Shown: piece by piece, positions 40,385 through 48,425 of the stretch | How the letters are laid out: each line of letters starts with the position of its first letter | Numbering within the stretch: the stretch's first letter is position 1 | The notes under the pieces: generated by a model | The model's database searches: none | Seen by the model: only the letters and a program-made list of their open reading frames with translations | What the model was told of the DNA's origin: nothing | DNA from: an uncultured Paracoccaceae bacterium | GTDB lineage: Bacteria; Pseudomonadota; Alphaproteobacteria; Rhodobacterales; Rhodobacteraceae | DNA: 64,000 nt | NCBI GenBank assembly: GCA_937872465.1 | Contig: CALMSR010000039.1 | Span: forward strand, 203,039 to 267,038 | Direction of reading: 5' to 3' | Position numbers and translations under genes: made by a program

Positions 40385-41392
40385 TCACTGGGCGCCGACC
40401 TCGGCGAGCAGCGCGTCGAGCAGCTCGGCGCCGCGGTCGCCCGCGACCTCGGCCACCTTCGCGTGCGTCGCCTCGGCCCGGGTGCGGAAGGCGGCGCGCT
40501 CCTCTGTGGTCAGTTCGATCATCTGGATGCCGGGCTTGGCAGCCTTGATCTTCTCGAGCTTCTCAGCGTTGAAGCGATCGACCACCGGTACGATGAAGTC
40601 GTTAAGGCCGGCGATGGTCTCGTCGACCAGCGCTTGGCGGTCGGGCGAAAGCGTCTCGTACCAGTCAATACCGGCCACGACAGCCGTCACCAGCTCCTGC
40701 TCGCCGGCCCAGATCATGTAGTCGGTGACCTCGTAGAACTTCATCTCCTCGATCGCCGGCACCGGGTTCACCTGACCGTCCACCTGCTTGAGCTGGAGCG
40801 CGCCGTAGACCTCGCCAAAGGGGATCGGAGTCGGGCTGGCGCCAAGGTCGGAGTATGCCTGCAGGAGCACCGGCGAGACCATGACCCGCATCTTGAAGTT
40901 GTCGAAATCCTCGGGGGTGCGGATCTCGCGGTTGGTGGTCCAGACCTGCGGGCCCTCCGAATAGAGCGCGCCGAGCTTCAGCCCCTTGCTCTCAAAGTCG
41001 GTGCCTAGCTCGTCGTAGATCACCGGGCTGGTGGCGAGAATCTCGTTCAGCCGCGCCCGGTCGTCAGGAAGAATGTAGTTGAGGAGGAAGATCTGCGACT
41101 CCGGCACGATGGTGCCGAGATTGCCGATCGAGACGTTGGCGAACTGAAGCACGCCGTCGGCCGCCTGCTCGACCACCTCGGTCGGCGTTCCGAGCGCGCC
41201 GAGCGGGTAGATCGTCACGGTGACTTCGCCGTCGGTGGCCTCCTCGACGCGCTTCTTGAACTCCTGGGCGTAGGTGTCCATGATCGAACCAGGGATCTCC
41301 TCGATGGCGAACTTCCATTCCTCCGCCCCGGCGGTGCCGGCGAGGAGCGAGGCGATGGTGGCAAGCGCGGTGACGTCGAGAAGTCGGGGCAT
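40385..41392 (-). CDS. dctP: TRAP transporter periplasmic solute-binding protein DctP
   Basis: A 335-residue DctP-family protein with a signal peptide (MPRLLDVTALATIASLLAGTAGAEE). The binding-protein core includes WKFAIEEIPGSIMDTYAQEFKKRVEEATDGEV, a QVWTTNREIRTPEDFDNFKMRVM stretch that carries the conserved Arg for carboxylate binding in most DctP proteins, and GALQLKQVDGQVNP. A carboxylate ligand is therefore likely, possibly a guanidino acid given the neighbouring ureohydrolase. First gene of the operon; ATG 41392 is chosen as it opens the signal peptide. Confidence 0.92.
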   Translation of the reverse strand: MPRLLDVTALATIASLLAGTAGAEEWKFAIEEIPGSIMDTYAQEFKKRVEEATDGEVTVTIYPLGALGTPTEVVEQAADGVLQFANVSIGNLGTIVPESQIFLLNYILPDDRARLNEILATSPVIYDELGTDFESKGLKLGALYSEGPQVWTTNREIRTPEDFDNFKMRVMVSPVLLQAYSDLGASPTPIPFGEVYGALQLKQVDGQVNPVPAIEEMKFYEVTDYMIWAGEQELVTAVVAGIDWYETLSPDRQALVDETIAGLNDFIVPVVDRFNAEKLEKIKAAKPGIQMIELTTEERAAFRTRAEATHAKVAEVAGDRGAELLDALLAEVGAQ

Positions 41393-41469
41393 GTGGTCGA
41401 TTCCCTGCTGAGGTGGCGGCCTGCGCCGGCCGCGGCCTCGGTACAGTGGCTTGCGCGCTTGCATGGATA

Positions 41470-41495
41470 AACTTGAAGTTCATGATGTCCACATC
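41470..41495. promoter_or_regulatory. Two palindromes in the dctP-lysR divergent promoter region
   Basis: AACTTGAAGTT (41470-41480) and GATGTCCACATC (41484-41495) lie between the divergent dctP and lysR genes. Short dyads in such a region are the usual binding sites of a LysR regulator acting on its neighbour. Confidence 0.55.
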
Positions 41496-41530
41496 GGTTT
41501 TCGTGATGTACGTTTGCCGAGGGAGGCGCG

Positions 41531-42451
41531 GTGCGGATCAGCGACTTCACCCTGCGCAACCTGCGCACCTTCTGCGCCGTGACCGAGCACGGCGGCTTTC
41601 TCGCGGCGCAGGCGGTGCTCGGCATGAGCCAGCCGGCGATCAGCGCCCACATCAAGGACTTGGAGGTGTCGCTCGGCTTCCCGCTCTGTCGCCGCGGTCG
41701 CGGCGGCTTCGCGCTGACCGAGAAGGGCGCGGAGGTCTACGCGCGCGCCAGGGAGATGCTGTCCAGGGTCGAGGACTGCGAGTCGCGGCTCGGCGAGCTG
41801 CGCCAGGCGCTCACCGGCCACCTGCGCATCGGGCTCGTCGACAGCGAGGCCGCCAACCCGGGGCTGCCCGTCGCCGACGCCATCCGCCGCTTCTTCTCGC
41901 GCGACCAGGACGTGCAACTCACCTTTGAGATTGGCACCCCCGACGTGCTAGAGAAGGCGCTATTGGTCGGCGATCTGCAGCTCGCTATCAGCCCGTTCCC
42001 GACCCGGCTGCCCAATATCGACTATCGCCCGGTCTACGAGGAGGTCCATGCACTCTATTGCGGCCGAAACCACCCGCTGTTCGACGTGGGCCCGGACGCC
42101 GTCACCTTGGCCGAGCTCGCCCGCCACCCGATGACGGTGCGCCCCTACCTGCGCCGTGCCGAACTCGCCGCTTGGGACGCGCCGCGCATCGTGGCCGCGG
42201 CGTCGAACATGGAGGCCCAGGCGATCCTGATCGCCAGCGGCTGCTTCCTCGGCTTCTTGCCCACCCACTACGCCCGGCCTTGGGTGGAGGCAGGCGAGAT
42301 GCGCCCCATTGACCACCTCGGCCTCGCCTGGCGCTCTCCCTTTCAGGTCGCGACCCGCGTCCGGCCCGACCCGCCGCAGATCGTGCGGCTATTTCTGCAG
42401 GATCTCCAGTCGGCCGTCGACGCGGCGTCAGGGCCCGCTCGCTCGCGGTGA
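41531..42451 (+). CDS. LysR-family transcriptional regulator
   Basis: A 306-residue LysR protein from GTG 41531. The N-terminal winged helix has LRNLRTFCAVTEHGGFLAAQAVLGMSQPAISAHIKDLE (about 7-44), followed by the linker helix and a two-lobed effector domain (HLRIGLVDSEA near 97). It is divergent from the TRAP-agmatinase operon and most likely activates it when the transported substrate or a product is bound. Confidence 0.92.
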   Translation: MRISDFTLRNLRTFCAVTEHGGFLAAQAVLGMSQPAISAHIKDLEVSLGFPLCRRGRGGFALTEKGAEVYARAREMLSRVEDCESRLGELRQALTGHLRIGLVDSEAANPGLPVADAIRRFFSRDQDVQLTFEIGTPDVLEKALLVGDLQLAISPFPTRLPNIDYRPVYEEVHALYCGRNHPLFDVGPDAVTLAELARHPMTVRPYLRRAELAAWDAPRIVAAASNMEAQAILIASGCFLGFLPTHYARPWVEAGEMRPIDHLGLAWRSPFQVATRVRPDPPQIVRLFLQDLQSAVDAASGPARSR

Positions 42452-42594
42452 AGCGTCCCGAGGCGCTGATGGGAGCGAAAGCCGCCGCTCATGGTTCGAG
42501 TCACCCTGGGTCCCGAGCGGGATCTCGATTCCAGCCAAGGGTTGAATCGCTCACCTTTGTGCCTAAACTCAACCGGAACGGGACGTGAACCGAG

Positions 42595-42627
42595 AGGGCA
42601 GAAAAAGGGCAGAAAAAGGGCAGAAAA
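42595..42627. repeat. Three tandem copies of AGGGCAGAAAA
   Basis: Three exact 11-base units follow one another between the lysR stop and tRNA-Gln. The rest of the 230-base gap shows no gene. The copies are in phase with one DNA turn, so a protein-binding array is possible, or they may be old integration debris close to a tRNA. Confidence 0.8.
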
Positions 42628-42683
42628 TGGCGGGACCAACGAACCGCGTCCGCAGCTTTCTTTGTGATATCAGGATGTTAGGC

Positions 42684-42757
42684 TGGCTGGGGAACCTGGA
42701 TTCGAACCAGGACTAACGGAGTCAGAGTCCGTGGGTCTACCGTTAACCTATTCCCCA
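42684..42757 (-). tRNA. tRNA-Gln (anticodon CTG)
   Basis: On the minus strand a full cloverleaf can be folded: acceptor stem TGGGGAA / TTCCCCA, anticodon stem ACGGA / TCCGT with loop CTCTGAC (anticodon CTG), T arm CCTGG-TTCGAAT-CCAGG, discriminator G and encoded CCA at 42686-42684. It reads CAG codons, common in this GC-rich genome. IS debris begins directly on the 5' side. Confidence 0.95.
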
Positions 42758-42819
42758 ATCACCTCCCCCGTACCGAATTCAAACCTTGAACGCAAGCGCC
42801 GCCATGCTCGCCGACAGGG

Positions 42820-43080
42820 CTATCGCATTTGGCCGATGATGGTTCGTGCGAAGGCATCGGACCAACCGGAGCGTTTGCGCTTTCGGGCGACGGACATCTT
42901 CGGCCTTGCCTTGTTGAGGAGGTTGAAGGTGAGGCGCCGGAGGATGGCGAGGTTCTCCGGGCCGTTGTCGCGGCGGTTTCGGGCGCGGTCCTCGTCGAAG
43001 GTGACGTCGAGCACGGAAGTCGCAGCGCGTTCTCGATTGCCCAGTGGGCGCGGACGAGGCTGTCGCCCCGTGGGACGTGG
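42820..43080 (-). pseudogene. ISAs1-family transposase C-terminal remnant
   Basis: One minus-strand frame reads GDSLVRAHWAIENALR and, after a one-base shift at about 43,017, another reads VLDVTFDEDRARNR, GPENLAILRRLTFNLL and KRKRSGWSDAFARTI to a stop at 42820. This is the end of an ISAs1 (H-repeat) transposase, whose normal protein has about 370 residues. Only the last ~85 remain, with a frameshift. Confidence 0.8.
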
Positions 43081-43300
43081 TCGCCGACGCGCTGCGTGAC
43101 AGGCAGCCCAGGCTCGGCGCGCTGATGGACGCCTCCCGCGAGGACGTGCGCGCCGAGATGGACTTTCCCAAGGGGCATTCGTCGCAGATCGAGTCCACCA
43201 ACCCTCTCGAGCGGGTCAACCGCGAGATCGAGCGCCGGTCCGATGTCATCGGCGTCTTCCCCAACAACGCCGCGATCATCCGCCTCGTCGGCGCCCAGAC
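43077..43300 (+). pseudogene. IS256-family transposase C-terminal remnant
   Basis: The plus strand encodes VADALRDRQPRLGALMDASREDV, EMDFPKGHSSQIESTNPLER, NREIERRSDVIGVFPNNAAIIRLVGA, matching the C-terminal part of IS256 transposases, including the catalytic Glu region in STNPLERVNREI. The upstream two thirds are absent, and the frame runs straight into a TpsB-like fragment. Confidence 0.82.
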
Positions 43301-43332
43301 GGCCCAGGGCCTCGGCGGCCTCGGTGCCAAAA

Positions 43333-43830
43333 CCGGCGGAACGGATTTCTCGCGGCCGGGCGTGCCCGACGACTGGCGGTTCGGGCGTTTCGATTTCAAC
43401 TACCGGCGGCCGCTCGGCGAACAGGCGAGCCTCAGGCTGCGCGCCGCGGGGCAGTACGCAGTCGACCCGCTGCCCGGCGCGGTGCCGTTCTCGGGGGGCG
43501 GCGATCCCTACGACTGGGCCTTCACTGGCCGGGGAATCGCCGCCGACAAGGGCGCCGCGACCGCGATCGAGGCCACCTGCGATGTCCCGACCGGGCACGA
43601 TGGCAGCCGGGCTGGCAGCTGCGCGGATTCGCGGACTATGGCGGTGTCTGGAACAACGATCCAAGTGGCGACGTCGTCGGTCACGATGCTTTCGGCTCGC
43701 TCGGGATCGGCTTCGCCGGCGGTGTTGGTGCCGTCGGCGTGACGGTGGCGGTCGCGACCCTGTGGCTGAGTTCCGACCACGCAGTGGACCCGCGAACCGG
43801 CGTCTCCTTCAGCGTGGCATTGGACGGGAG
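43333..43830 (+). pseudogene. TpsB/ShlB-type outer-membrane transporter fragment
   Basis: After the IS256 piece the same frame gives FDFNYRRPLGEQASLRLRAAGQYA and FTGRGIAADKGAATAIEA; from about 43,590 another frame gives WQLRGFADYGGVWNND and the strand-like GSLGIGFAGGVGAVGVTVAVAT, ending near DPRTGVSFSV. This is the C-terminal beta-barrel of a two-partner-secretion transporter (FhaC/ShlB family), cut at its start and frameshifted. No intact tpsA or tpsB is in the window. Confidence 0.72.
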
Positions 43831-44047
43831 CGAGGGTACGTGGTGCCTCTGGTCTCGCGCCACCCCTGCAGCCGACCTGGTCCACGTATCCCCGAAGACC
43901 GCGACGGGATCGGCGACAAGAACACATGGGTCGGTAGCGCGTTTCCGCCGGCAGTACGGAAAAAGGGCGGATTCCGTTGAAAAACCCGGAGTCGAGGTAG
44001 TTGCCAGTCGCTGATTCAGTTCTCCCGAGCAGTCGGGAGTGCTGGCG

Positions 44048-44165
44048 ATGATGGGTCCGCGGCAGATGGCGCAAGGTGCGCTGTTCTACGAGTTTTCGAT
44101 CGAGGATCACGTGCCGGTCGATCATCTGCTTCGTCAGATCGATCGCTTCGCCGGCGAACTTTGCA
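44048..44165 (+). pseudogene. IS1182/IS5-like transposase N-terminal remnant
   Basis: The plus strand reads MMGPRQMAQGALFYEFSIEDHVPVDHLLRQIDRF, the typical N-terminus of an IS1182-type transposase (DUF772 region), and then breaks off after about 40 codons. No catalytic domain follows. Confidence 0.72.
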
Positions 44166-44384
44166 CGGGCATTTCGTTCAGCGACGGGAACGAGTCCCGG
44201 CGAACTCGATGGTCCCGCTCGAGTCGAGTCCAATTTCCCGATACCATTGGCTCGTCCGGGGCGCCGCGATCACAAGGACGCCGGGAATACCCGTGCAGGC
44301 CGTGCCCCCCATCGCGTCCGGCCCGACCTCGTCTCGCCGGAGGAGGCGCTGACGTCGATCGCGATCATCGCGGCGAGTGGGGTG

Positions 44385-44480
44385 CAGGAGATCCGGTCGA
44401 GGCCGCCCAGCTTGACCTGGGCGACCCCGCCACTTCCTTGGTCCAGCCGAACCCCTGCTCGATCCGCTTGCGGATGCGCA
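44385..44480 (-). pseudogene. IS5-type transposase C-terminal remnant
   Basis: The minus strand reads RIRKRIEQGFGWTKEVAG and, one base shifted, VAQVKLGGLDR, recalling the C-terminal IEQ.FGW.K...G motif of IS5-group transposases. It is short and frameshifted. The DNA between 43,830 and 44,541 shows no intact gene. Confidence 0.6.
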
Positions 44481-44541
44481 GGCTGCCCGGCCGACCAAGC
44501 CGCGAGTAGACCGCGGTGCGCGAAGCATCGGGCCCGGGCGT

Positions 44542-46089
44542 TCAATCGACAGTGGTGGCGCCGCCGGGCTCCTCCTCGGACATGTGCATGCGGCGCTTGA
44601 TGCGCTTGCCGACCAGGATCGGCAGCACGAAGCCGACGACGGCGATGGTCCAGAGGATGATGGCCAGCGGCGAGGTGAAGAGCACGGTCCAGTCGCCGTC
44701 GGAGATGGTCATGGCCCGGCGCAGGTTCGCCTCCATGAGGTTGCCGAGCAGGATGCCGAGGATGACCGGCACCAGCGGCACGTCGAGCTTCCTCAGCACC
44801 CAGCCGAGCAGGCCGAAGATCACCATCACCAGGAGGTCGAAGGTCGAGCCGGAGATGCCGTAGATGCCCACGAAGGAGATCATCGCGACAATCGGCATCA
44901 GGAACTTCGGCGGGATCATCAGCACCCGTGCGAAGAGCCCGACCATCGGGATGTTCATGGCGAGCAGCATGAAGTTGCCGATGAAGAGCGCCGCGATCAG
45001 CCCCCAGACCACGTCCGGGTTCTGCTGGAAGAGCAGCGGCCCGGGTGTGATGTTGAGCGCGAGCAGCATGGCGAGCAGCACCGCCGTGGTGCCCGAGCCC
45101 GGCACGCCGAGCGCCAGCATCGGCACCAGCGCCCCGCCGGCCGCGGCATTGTTGCCGGCCTCCGGCGCCGCGACGCCGCGCGGATCGCCCTTGCCGAAGG
45201 TCTTGTCCTTGTCGGAGACCTGCTTCTCGACGGTGTAGGCCAGGAACGAGCCGAGGGACGCGCCGGCGCCCGGCAGCACCCCGGCGATGAAGCCGAGCAC
45301 GGTCGAGCGGGCCATCGCCGGGGCGGTGCTGCGCAGAAGGCTCCAGGACGGGGTGATCCTGCCGATACCCACCTTGGCATCCTTGCCCTCGCCCGAGCCG
45401 TCGCCGCGATGTTCGAGGAAGATGAAGACCTCCGAGAGCGCGAAAAGGCCGACGATCGCCACGAGGAAATCGATGCCGTCGTAGAGATGCACCTCGCCGA
45501 AGGCGAAGCGCGGCACGCCGGTCTGGCCGTCGACGCCGATCATGGCGATGCCGAGGCCGAGCGCCGCGGCGAGCGCGGCCTTGGCCTGGTTGGTCGAGGA
45601 GATGCCGCCGAGCGTGGCGAAGGCGAGCACGAAGAGCGCGAAATACTCCGCCGGCCCGAAGAGCAGCGCCACCTTCACCAGGAGCGGCGCCAGGAAGACG
45701 AGGCCCCAGGTGGCGAAGAAGGCGCCCACGAAGGAGGCGACGCCCGAAAGCGCCAGCGCCTCGCCGGCCCGGCCCTGCTTGGCCATCGGGTACCCGTCGA
45801 GCGTGGTCATCAGCGCCGGCTCGTCGCCGGGGATGTTCAAGAGGATCGAGGAGATCCGGCCGCCGTACATCGCCCCGTAATAGACGCTCGTCAGCAGGAT
45901 CAGCGCGGGGGTCGGCGCGAGGCCGAGCGAGAAGGCGAGCGGGATCAGGATCGCGACCCCGTTCGAGGGGCCGAGGCCCGGGAGCGCGCCGATGATCGTG
46001 CCGAGAAAGCAGCCGACCAGCGCGAGAAAGAGGTTCTGGAAGGTGAGCGCGACGGCGAAGCCGTCGGCGAGCGAAGCGAGCGCGTCCAT
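44542..46089 (-). CDS. tctA: Tripartite tricarboxylate transporter large permease TctA
   Basis: A 515-residue inner-membrane permease with about 11-12 hydrophobic segments. Family signatures are GTIIGALPGLGPSNGVAILIPLAF (about 30-53), YGAMYGGRISSILLNIPGDEPALMTTLDGYPMAKQGRAGEAL (about 71-112) and AGVLPGAGASLGSFLAYTVEK (about 265-285), the repeated glycine-rich loops of TctA. It moves citrate or related carboxylates with sodium or protons. Last gene of a tctC-tctB-tctA operon. Confidence 0.95.
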   Translation of the reverse strand: MDALASLADGFAVALTFQNLFLALVGCFLGTIIGALPGLGPSNGVAILIPLAFSLGLAPTPALILLTSVYYGAMYGGRISSILLNIPGDEPALMTTLDGYPMAKQGRAGEALALSGVASFVGAFFATWGLVFLAPLLVKVALLFGPAEYFALFVLAFATLGGISSTNQAKAALAAALGLGIAMIGVDGQTGVPRFAFGEVHLYDGIDFLVAIVGLFALSEVFIFLEHRGDGSGEGKDAKVGIGRITPSWSLLRSTAPAMARSTVLGFIAGVLPGAGASLGSFLAYTVEKQVSDKDKTFGKGDPRGVAAPEAGNNAAAGGALVPMLALGVPGSGTTAVLLAMLLALNITPGPLLFQQNPDVVWGLIAALFIGNFMLLAMNIPMVGLFARVLMIPPKFLMPIVAMISFVGIYGISGSTFDLLVMVIFGLLGWVLRKLDVPLVPVILGILLGNLMEANLRRAMTISDGDWTVLFTSPLAIILWTIAVVGFVLPILVGKRIKRRMHMSEEEPGGATTVD

Positions 46090-46101
46090 GGCCGGTGCTC
46101 C

Positions 46102-46533
46102 TCAGATACCGAGCGGGCCCTCGGCGAGGGACAAGCCGAGGATGAGATGGAAGACAACGTAGATGCCGACCGAAGTGGCGGCGCCGGCGACGATCGCCTG
46201 GAGTGGCGAAGTGCCCAGACGCCAGCTCAGGAACGCTGCAGCAATAGCCGTTGCGAATACGAAGCCGATGACCGGCAGCGAATAGGCGTAGACCACCAGC
46301 ACGAGCACGGCGATGCCGATCTCGACGAGGCGGCCGAGCGCCGGCCAGTCCGGCTTGGGATCGGGCTTGAGCAGAACGGCCAGGCTCGAGATGCCGAGCA
46401 GGAGCCCGATGATGATCGGGAAGGTCTTTGGCCCCACCGGGTCGGAGATGAAGCTCACCTGTATCTGAGTCGCCTGCCAGATGAAGAAGGCGGCCAACAA
46501 AAGGCCGATGCCGCCGAAGAGACGGTCTCCCAT
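46102..46533 (-). CDS. tctB: Tripartite tricarboxylate transporter small permease TctB
   Basis: A 143-residue protein with four predicted membrane helices (GIGLLLAAFFIWQATQIQVSF; FPIIIGLLLGISSLAVLL; IGIAVLVLVVYAYSLPVIGFVFATAIAAAFL; IVAGAATSVGIYVVFHLILG). Weakly conserved as usual for TctB, but size, topology and position between tctC and tctA leave little doubt. Confidence 0.9.
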   Translation of the reverse strand: MGDRLFGGIGLLLAAFFIWQATQIQVSFISDPVGPKTFPIIIGLLLGISSLAVLLKPDPKPDWPALGRLVEIGIAVLVLVVYAYSLPVIGFVFATAIAAAFLSWRLGTSPLQAIVAGAATSVGIYVVFHLILGLSLAEGPLGI

Positions 46534-46562
46534 TGGGAATCTCCTATCGATTGAGGGTCGGT

Positions 46563-46586
46563 GGCGCGGCCGCGCACGGCCGCGCC
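46563..46586. promoter_or_regulatory. Perfect 10-bp hairpin between tctC and tctB
   Basis: Arms GGCGCGGCCG and CGGCCGCGCC with a four-base loop lie in the gap between the tctC stop and the tctB start. Hairpins after a binding-protein gene often protect its message or reduce read-through, so that the periplasmic protein is made in excess over the permease. Confidence 0.6.
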
Positions 46587-46596
46587 GGCGCAGGCG

Positions 46597-47589
46597 TCAG
46601 TTGATGATCCCGATCTTGCGGGAGATCTCCTCGATCTGGGCGATCGAGTCGGTCACGTATTTCTGGAACTCCTCGCCCTGAAGGTCGAGTGGCGCCAGGC
46701 CGGACTGCGCCATGATCTCCTGCCACTCCTGCGATCCGTAGACCTTGCCGATGCTGTCGACCCAGTACTGGTACGCCGCATCCGACATGTCGCCGGGTCC
46801 GTAGAAGCCGCGCCAGTTGGCGCCGATCGCGTCGAGGCCCTGCTCCTTGGCGGTCGGGAACTCGGCGAAGTCGCCCTCCAGCCGCTCGGGCGCGAGCACC
46901 GCGATCACCTTGATGTCGCCCGAATCGACGAAGCCCTTCGCTTCGGAGGCATCGCCGCTGAAGGCCTGTACCGAGCCGGCCAGGAGCTGGGTCACTGCCT
47001 CGCCGCCGCCGTCGAAGGCCACATACTTGACCGTACGCGCGTCCTCGATGCCGGCCGCGTCGGCGGCGATCAGCACCTTCAGATGATCCCAGCCACCGAC
47101 TGCTGAGCCTCCTGCGAACGACACGCTCGAGGGGTCTGACTTCGCCAGTTCCATGAGTTCCGGCAGCGTATTGATCGGGCTGTCGGCGGCGACCGCGATG
47201 ATTCCGTAATCGGTTCCCACCGTGCCGAGCCAGCGTACATCGTCCATCGTGTTGCCGGGATAGGCGCCCTGGGCGAGGCGCGTCGCCGTCGAGGTCGAGG
47301 CGGCGACGATCAGATCATTGTCCTCGGCGCGCTTGTTGACCACCTCCGCATAGGCTACGCCACCGCCGCCGCCGGCAATGTTGGTGACCTGCATCGTGCC
47401 GGGCACGAGACCGAGATCCTGCATGGCCTTCCCGACCTGCCGGCAGGTGAAGTCCCAGCCGCCGCCCGGGTTGGCGGGCGCGATGCATTCGGTCTGTTCC
47501 GGCGCGAATTCCTGGGCCTGCGCACCGAAAGCCAGCGCGGTGAGGGCGGTGCCCGCCAGGGTGATCCGAAGAATCTTCGTTTTCAGCAA
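46597..47589 (-). CDS. tctC: Tripartite tricarboxylate transporter binding protein TctC
   Basis: A TctC/Bug-family periplasmic binding protein of about 330 residues with a signal peptide (LKTKILRITLAGTALTALAFGAQAQ). The Bug core includes CIAPANPGGGWDFTCRQVGKAMQD, VTNIAGGGGGVAYAEVVN and the ligand-loop GSAVGGWDHLKVLIAADA. TTG 47589 is chosen because GGAGG lies six bases before it; the in-frame ATG 47604 would add five basic residues. It captures citrate or a similar carboxylate. First gene of the operon, divergent from the response regulator. Confidence 0.9.
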   Translation of the reverse strand: MLKTKILRITLAGTALTALAFGAQAQEFAPEQTECIAPANPGGGWDFTCRQVGKAMQDLGLVPGTMQVTNIAGGGGGVAYAEVVNKRAEDNDLIVAASTSTATRLAQGAYPGNTMDDVRWLGTVGTDYGIIAVAADSPINTLPELMELAKSDPSSVSFAGGSAVGGWDHLKVLIAADAAGIEDARTVKYVAFDGGGEAVTQLLAGSVQAFSGDASEAKGFVDSGDIKVIAVLAPERLEGDFAEFPTAKEQGLDAIGANWRGFYGPGDMSDAAYQYWVDSIGKVYGSQEWQEIMAQSGLAPLDLQGEEFQKYVTDSIAQIEEISRKIGIIN

Positions 47590-47661
47590 TGGAAACCTCC
47601 GCATGATCTTGTTGTTCCGCAGCGCACGCCGCCCCGGACGGTAGATGCCTAGCTGCCCAAG

Positions 47662-47688
47662 CTGTCATCAACCTGTCGCCTCGACAGG
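47662..47688. promoter_or_regulatory. Response-regulator-type operator in tctC-tctD intergenic region
   Basis: CTGTC half-sites at 47662 and 47673 are spaced 11 bp start to start (CTGTCATCAACCTGTC), as in OmpR-family operators. The second also belongs to a 7-bp inverted repeat CCTGTCG-CCT-CGACAGG (47672-47688). It lies about 75 bases from both divergent starts. A near-copy is found upstream of the citrate-lyase-like operon. Confidence 0.65.
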
Positions 47689-47753
47689 CAAACGCCTTCC
47701 GGCGTATGGTGGCGGGACAAGGGCCGGGCGGGAAAGCTCGGGGGTCGGGTAGG

Positions 47754-48425
47754 ATGCGCCTTCTCCTCGTCGAGGACACCGAGGACGTTGCTGAAGCGAT
47801 AGTCGCGAGCTTCGCGCGGCGCGGTGACGCCGTCGATCACGTGACCACCGTCGAGGCGGCGGCCGAGACGATCTGCGTGCAGGAATACGATGTCGTAATC
47901 CTCGACATCATGCTGCCGGACGGAAGCGGAACCGACGTGCTGAAGGCACTTCGGTCGGCGCGCAAGCAGACACCCGTGCTGGTGCTGACGGCGCGCGCCG
48001 ACGTCGGCGACCTGGTCGCCGCACTCGACGGCGGCGCGGACGACTACGTTGTGAAGCCGTTCCATCTCAGAGAGATCCACGCCCGTGTCCGCGCGCTCGC
48101 GCGGCGAGCGGGTTCGGAACGCGCCGGTATCGTCGAATTTGGCGATCTCGTCTTCGACCCGGCAGGCCGCTCCCTCGACATCGGCGGGTCGCCGGTGTCG
48201 CTGACCCGGCGTGAATTCAGCCTGCTCGAGATCATGCTGGCGAACCGCGGCCGCGTGATTCCCAAGGAACGGATCTTCGATCGCATGTTCTCCTTCAACG
48301 AGGAGGAGGTCGGGATCAACACGGTGGAGATCCACGTGGCGCGGCTGCGGCGCAAGCTGGAAGGCAGCCGGGTGCAGATCCGCACGCTCCGCGGGCTTGG
48401 ATACCAGCTCGTTGCGGAACACTGA
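47754..48425 (+). CDS. tctD: TctD-like OmpR-family response regulator
   Basis: A 223-residue regulator. The receiver domain (1-115) has the acidic pair near the start (LLVEDTED), the phosphorylation site Asp51 (VILDIMLPDGSG) and VKPF with Lys near 102. The C-terminal OmpR winged helix includes LTRREFSLLEIMLANRGRVIPKERIF and the recognition segment NTVEIHVARLRRKL, ending TLRGLGYQLVAEH. Beside tctCBA and a TctE-like kinase it most likely activates tricarboxylate uptake. Confidence 0.92.
   Translation: MRLLLVEDTEDVAEAIVASFARRGDAVDHVTTVEAAAETICVQEYDVVILDIMLPDGSGTDVLKALRSARKQTPVLVLTARADVGDLVAALDGGADDYVVKPFHLREIHARVRALARRAGSERAGIVEFGDLVFDPAGRSLDIGGSPVSLTRREFSLLEIMLANRGRVIPKERIFDRMFSFNEEEVGINTVEIHVARLRRKLEGSRVQIRTLRGLGYQLVAEH

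Noticed and set aside
42488..42530. tRNA-like GGTTCGAGTC stretch upstream of tRNA-Gln
   Set aside because: Only a T-arm-like heptamer is present; no acceptor or anticodon stem can be folded.
43508..44233. Minus-strand open frame across the TpsB fragment
   Set aside because: No family resemblance; the plus strand shows beta-barrel and transposase similarity in this stretch.
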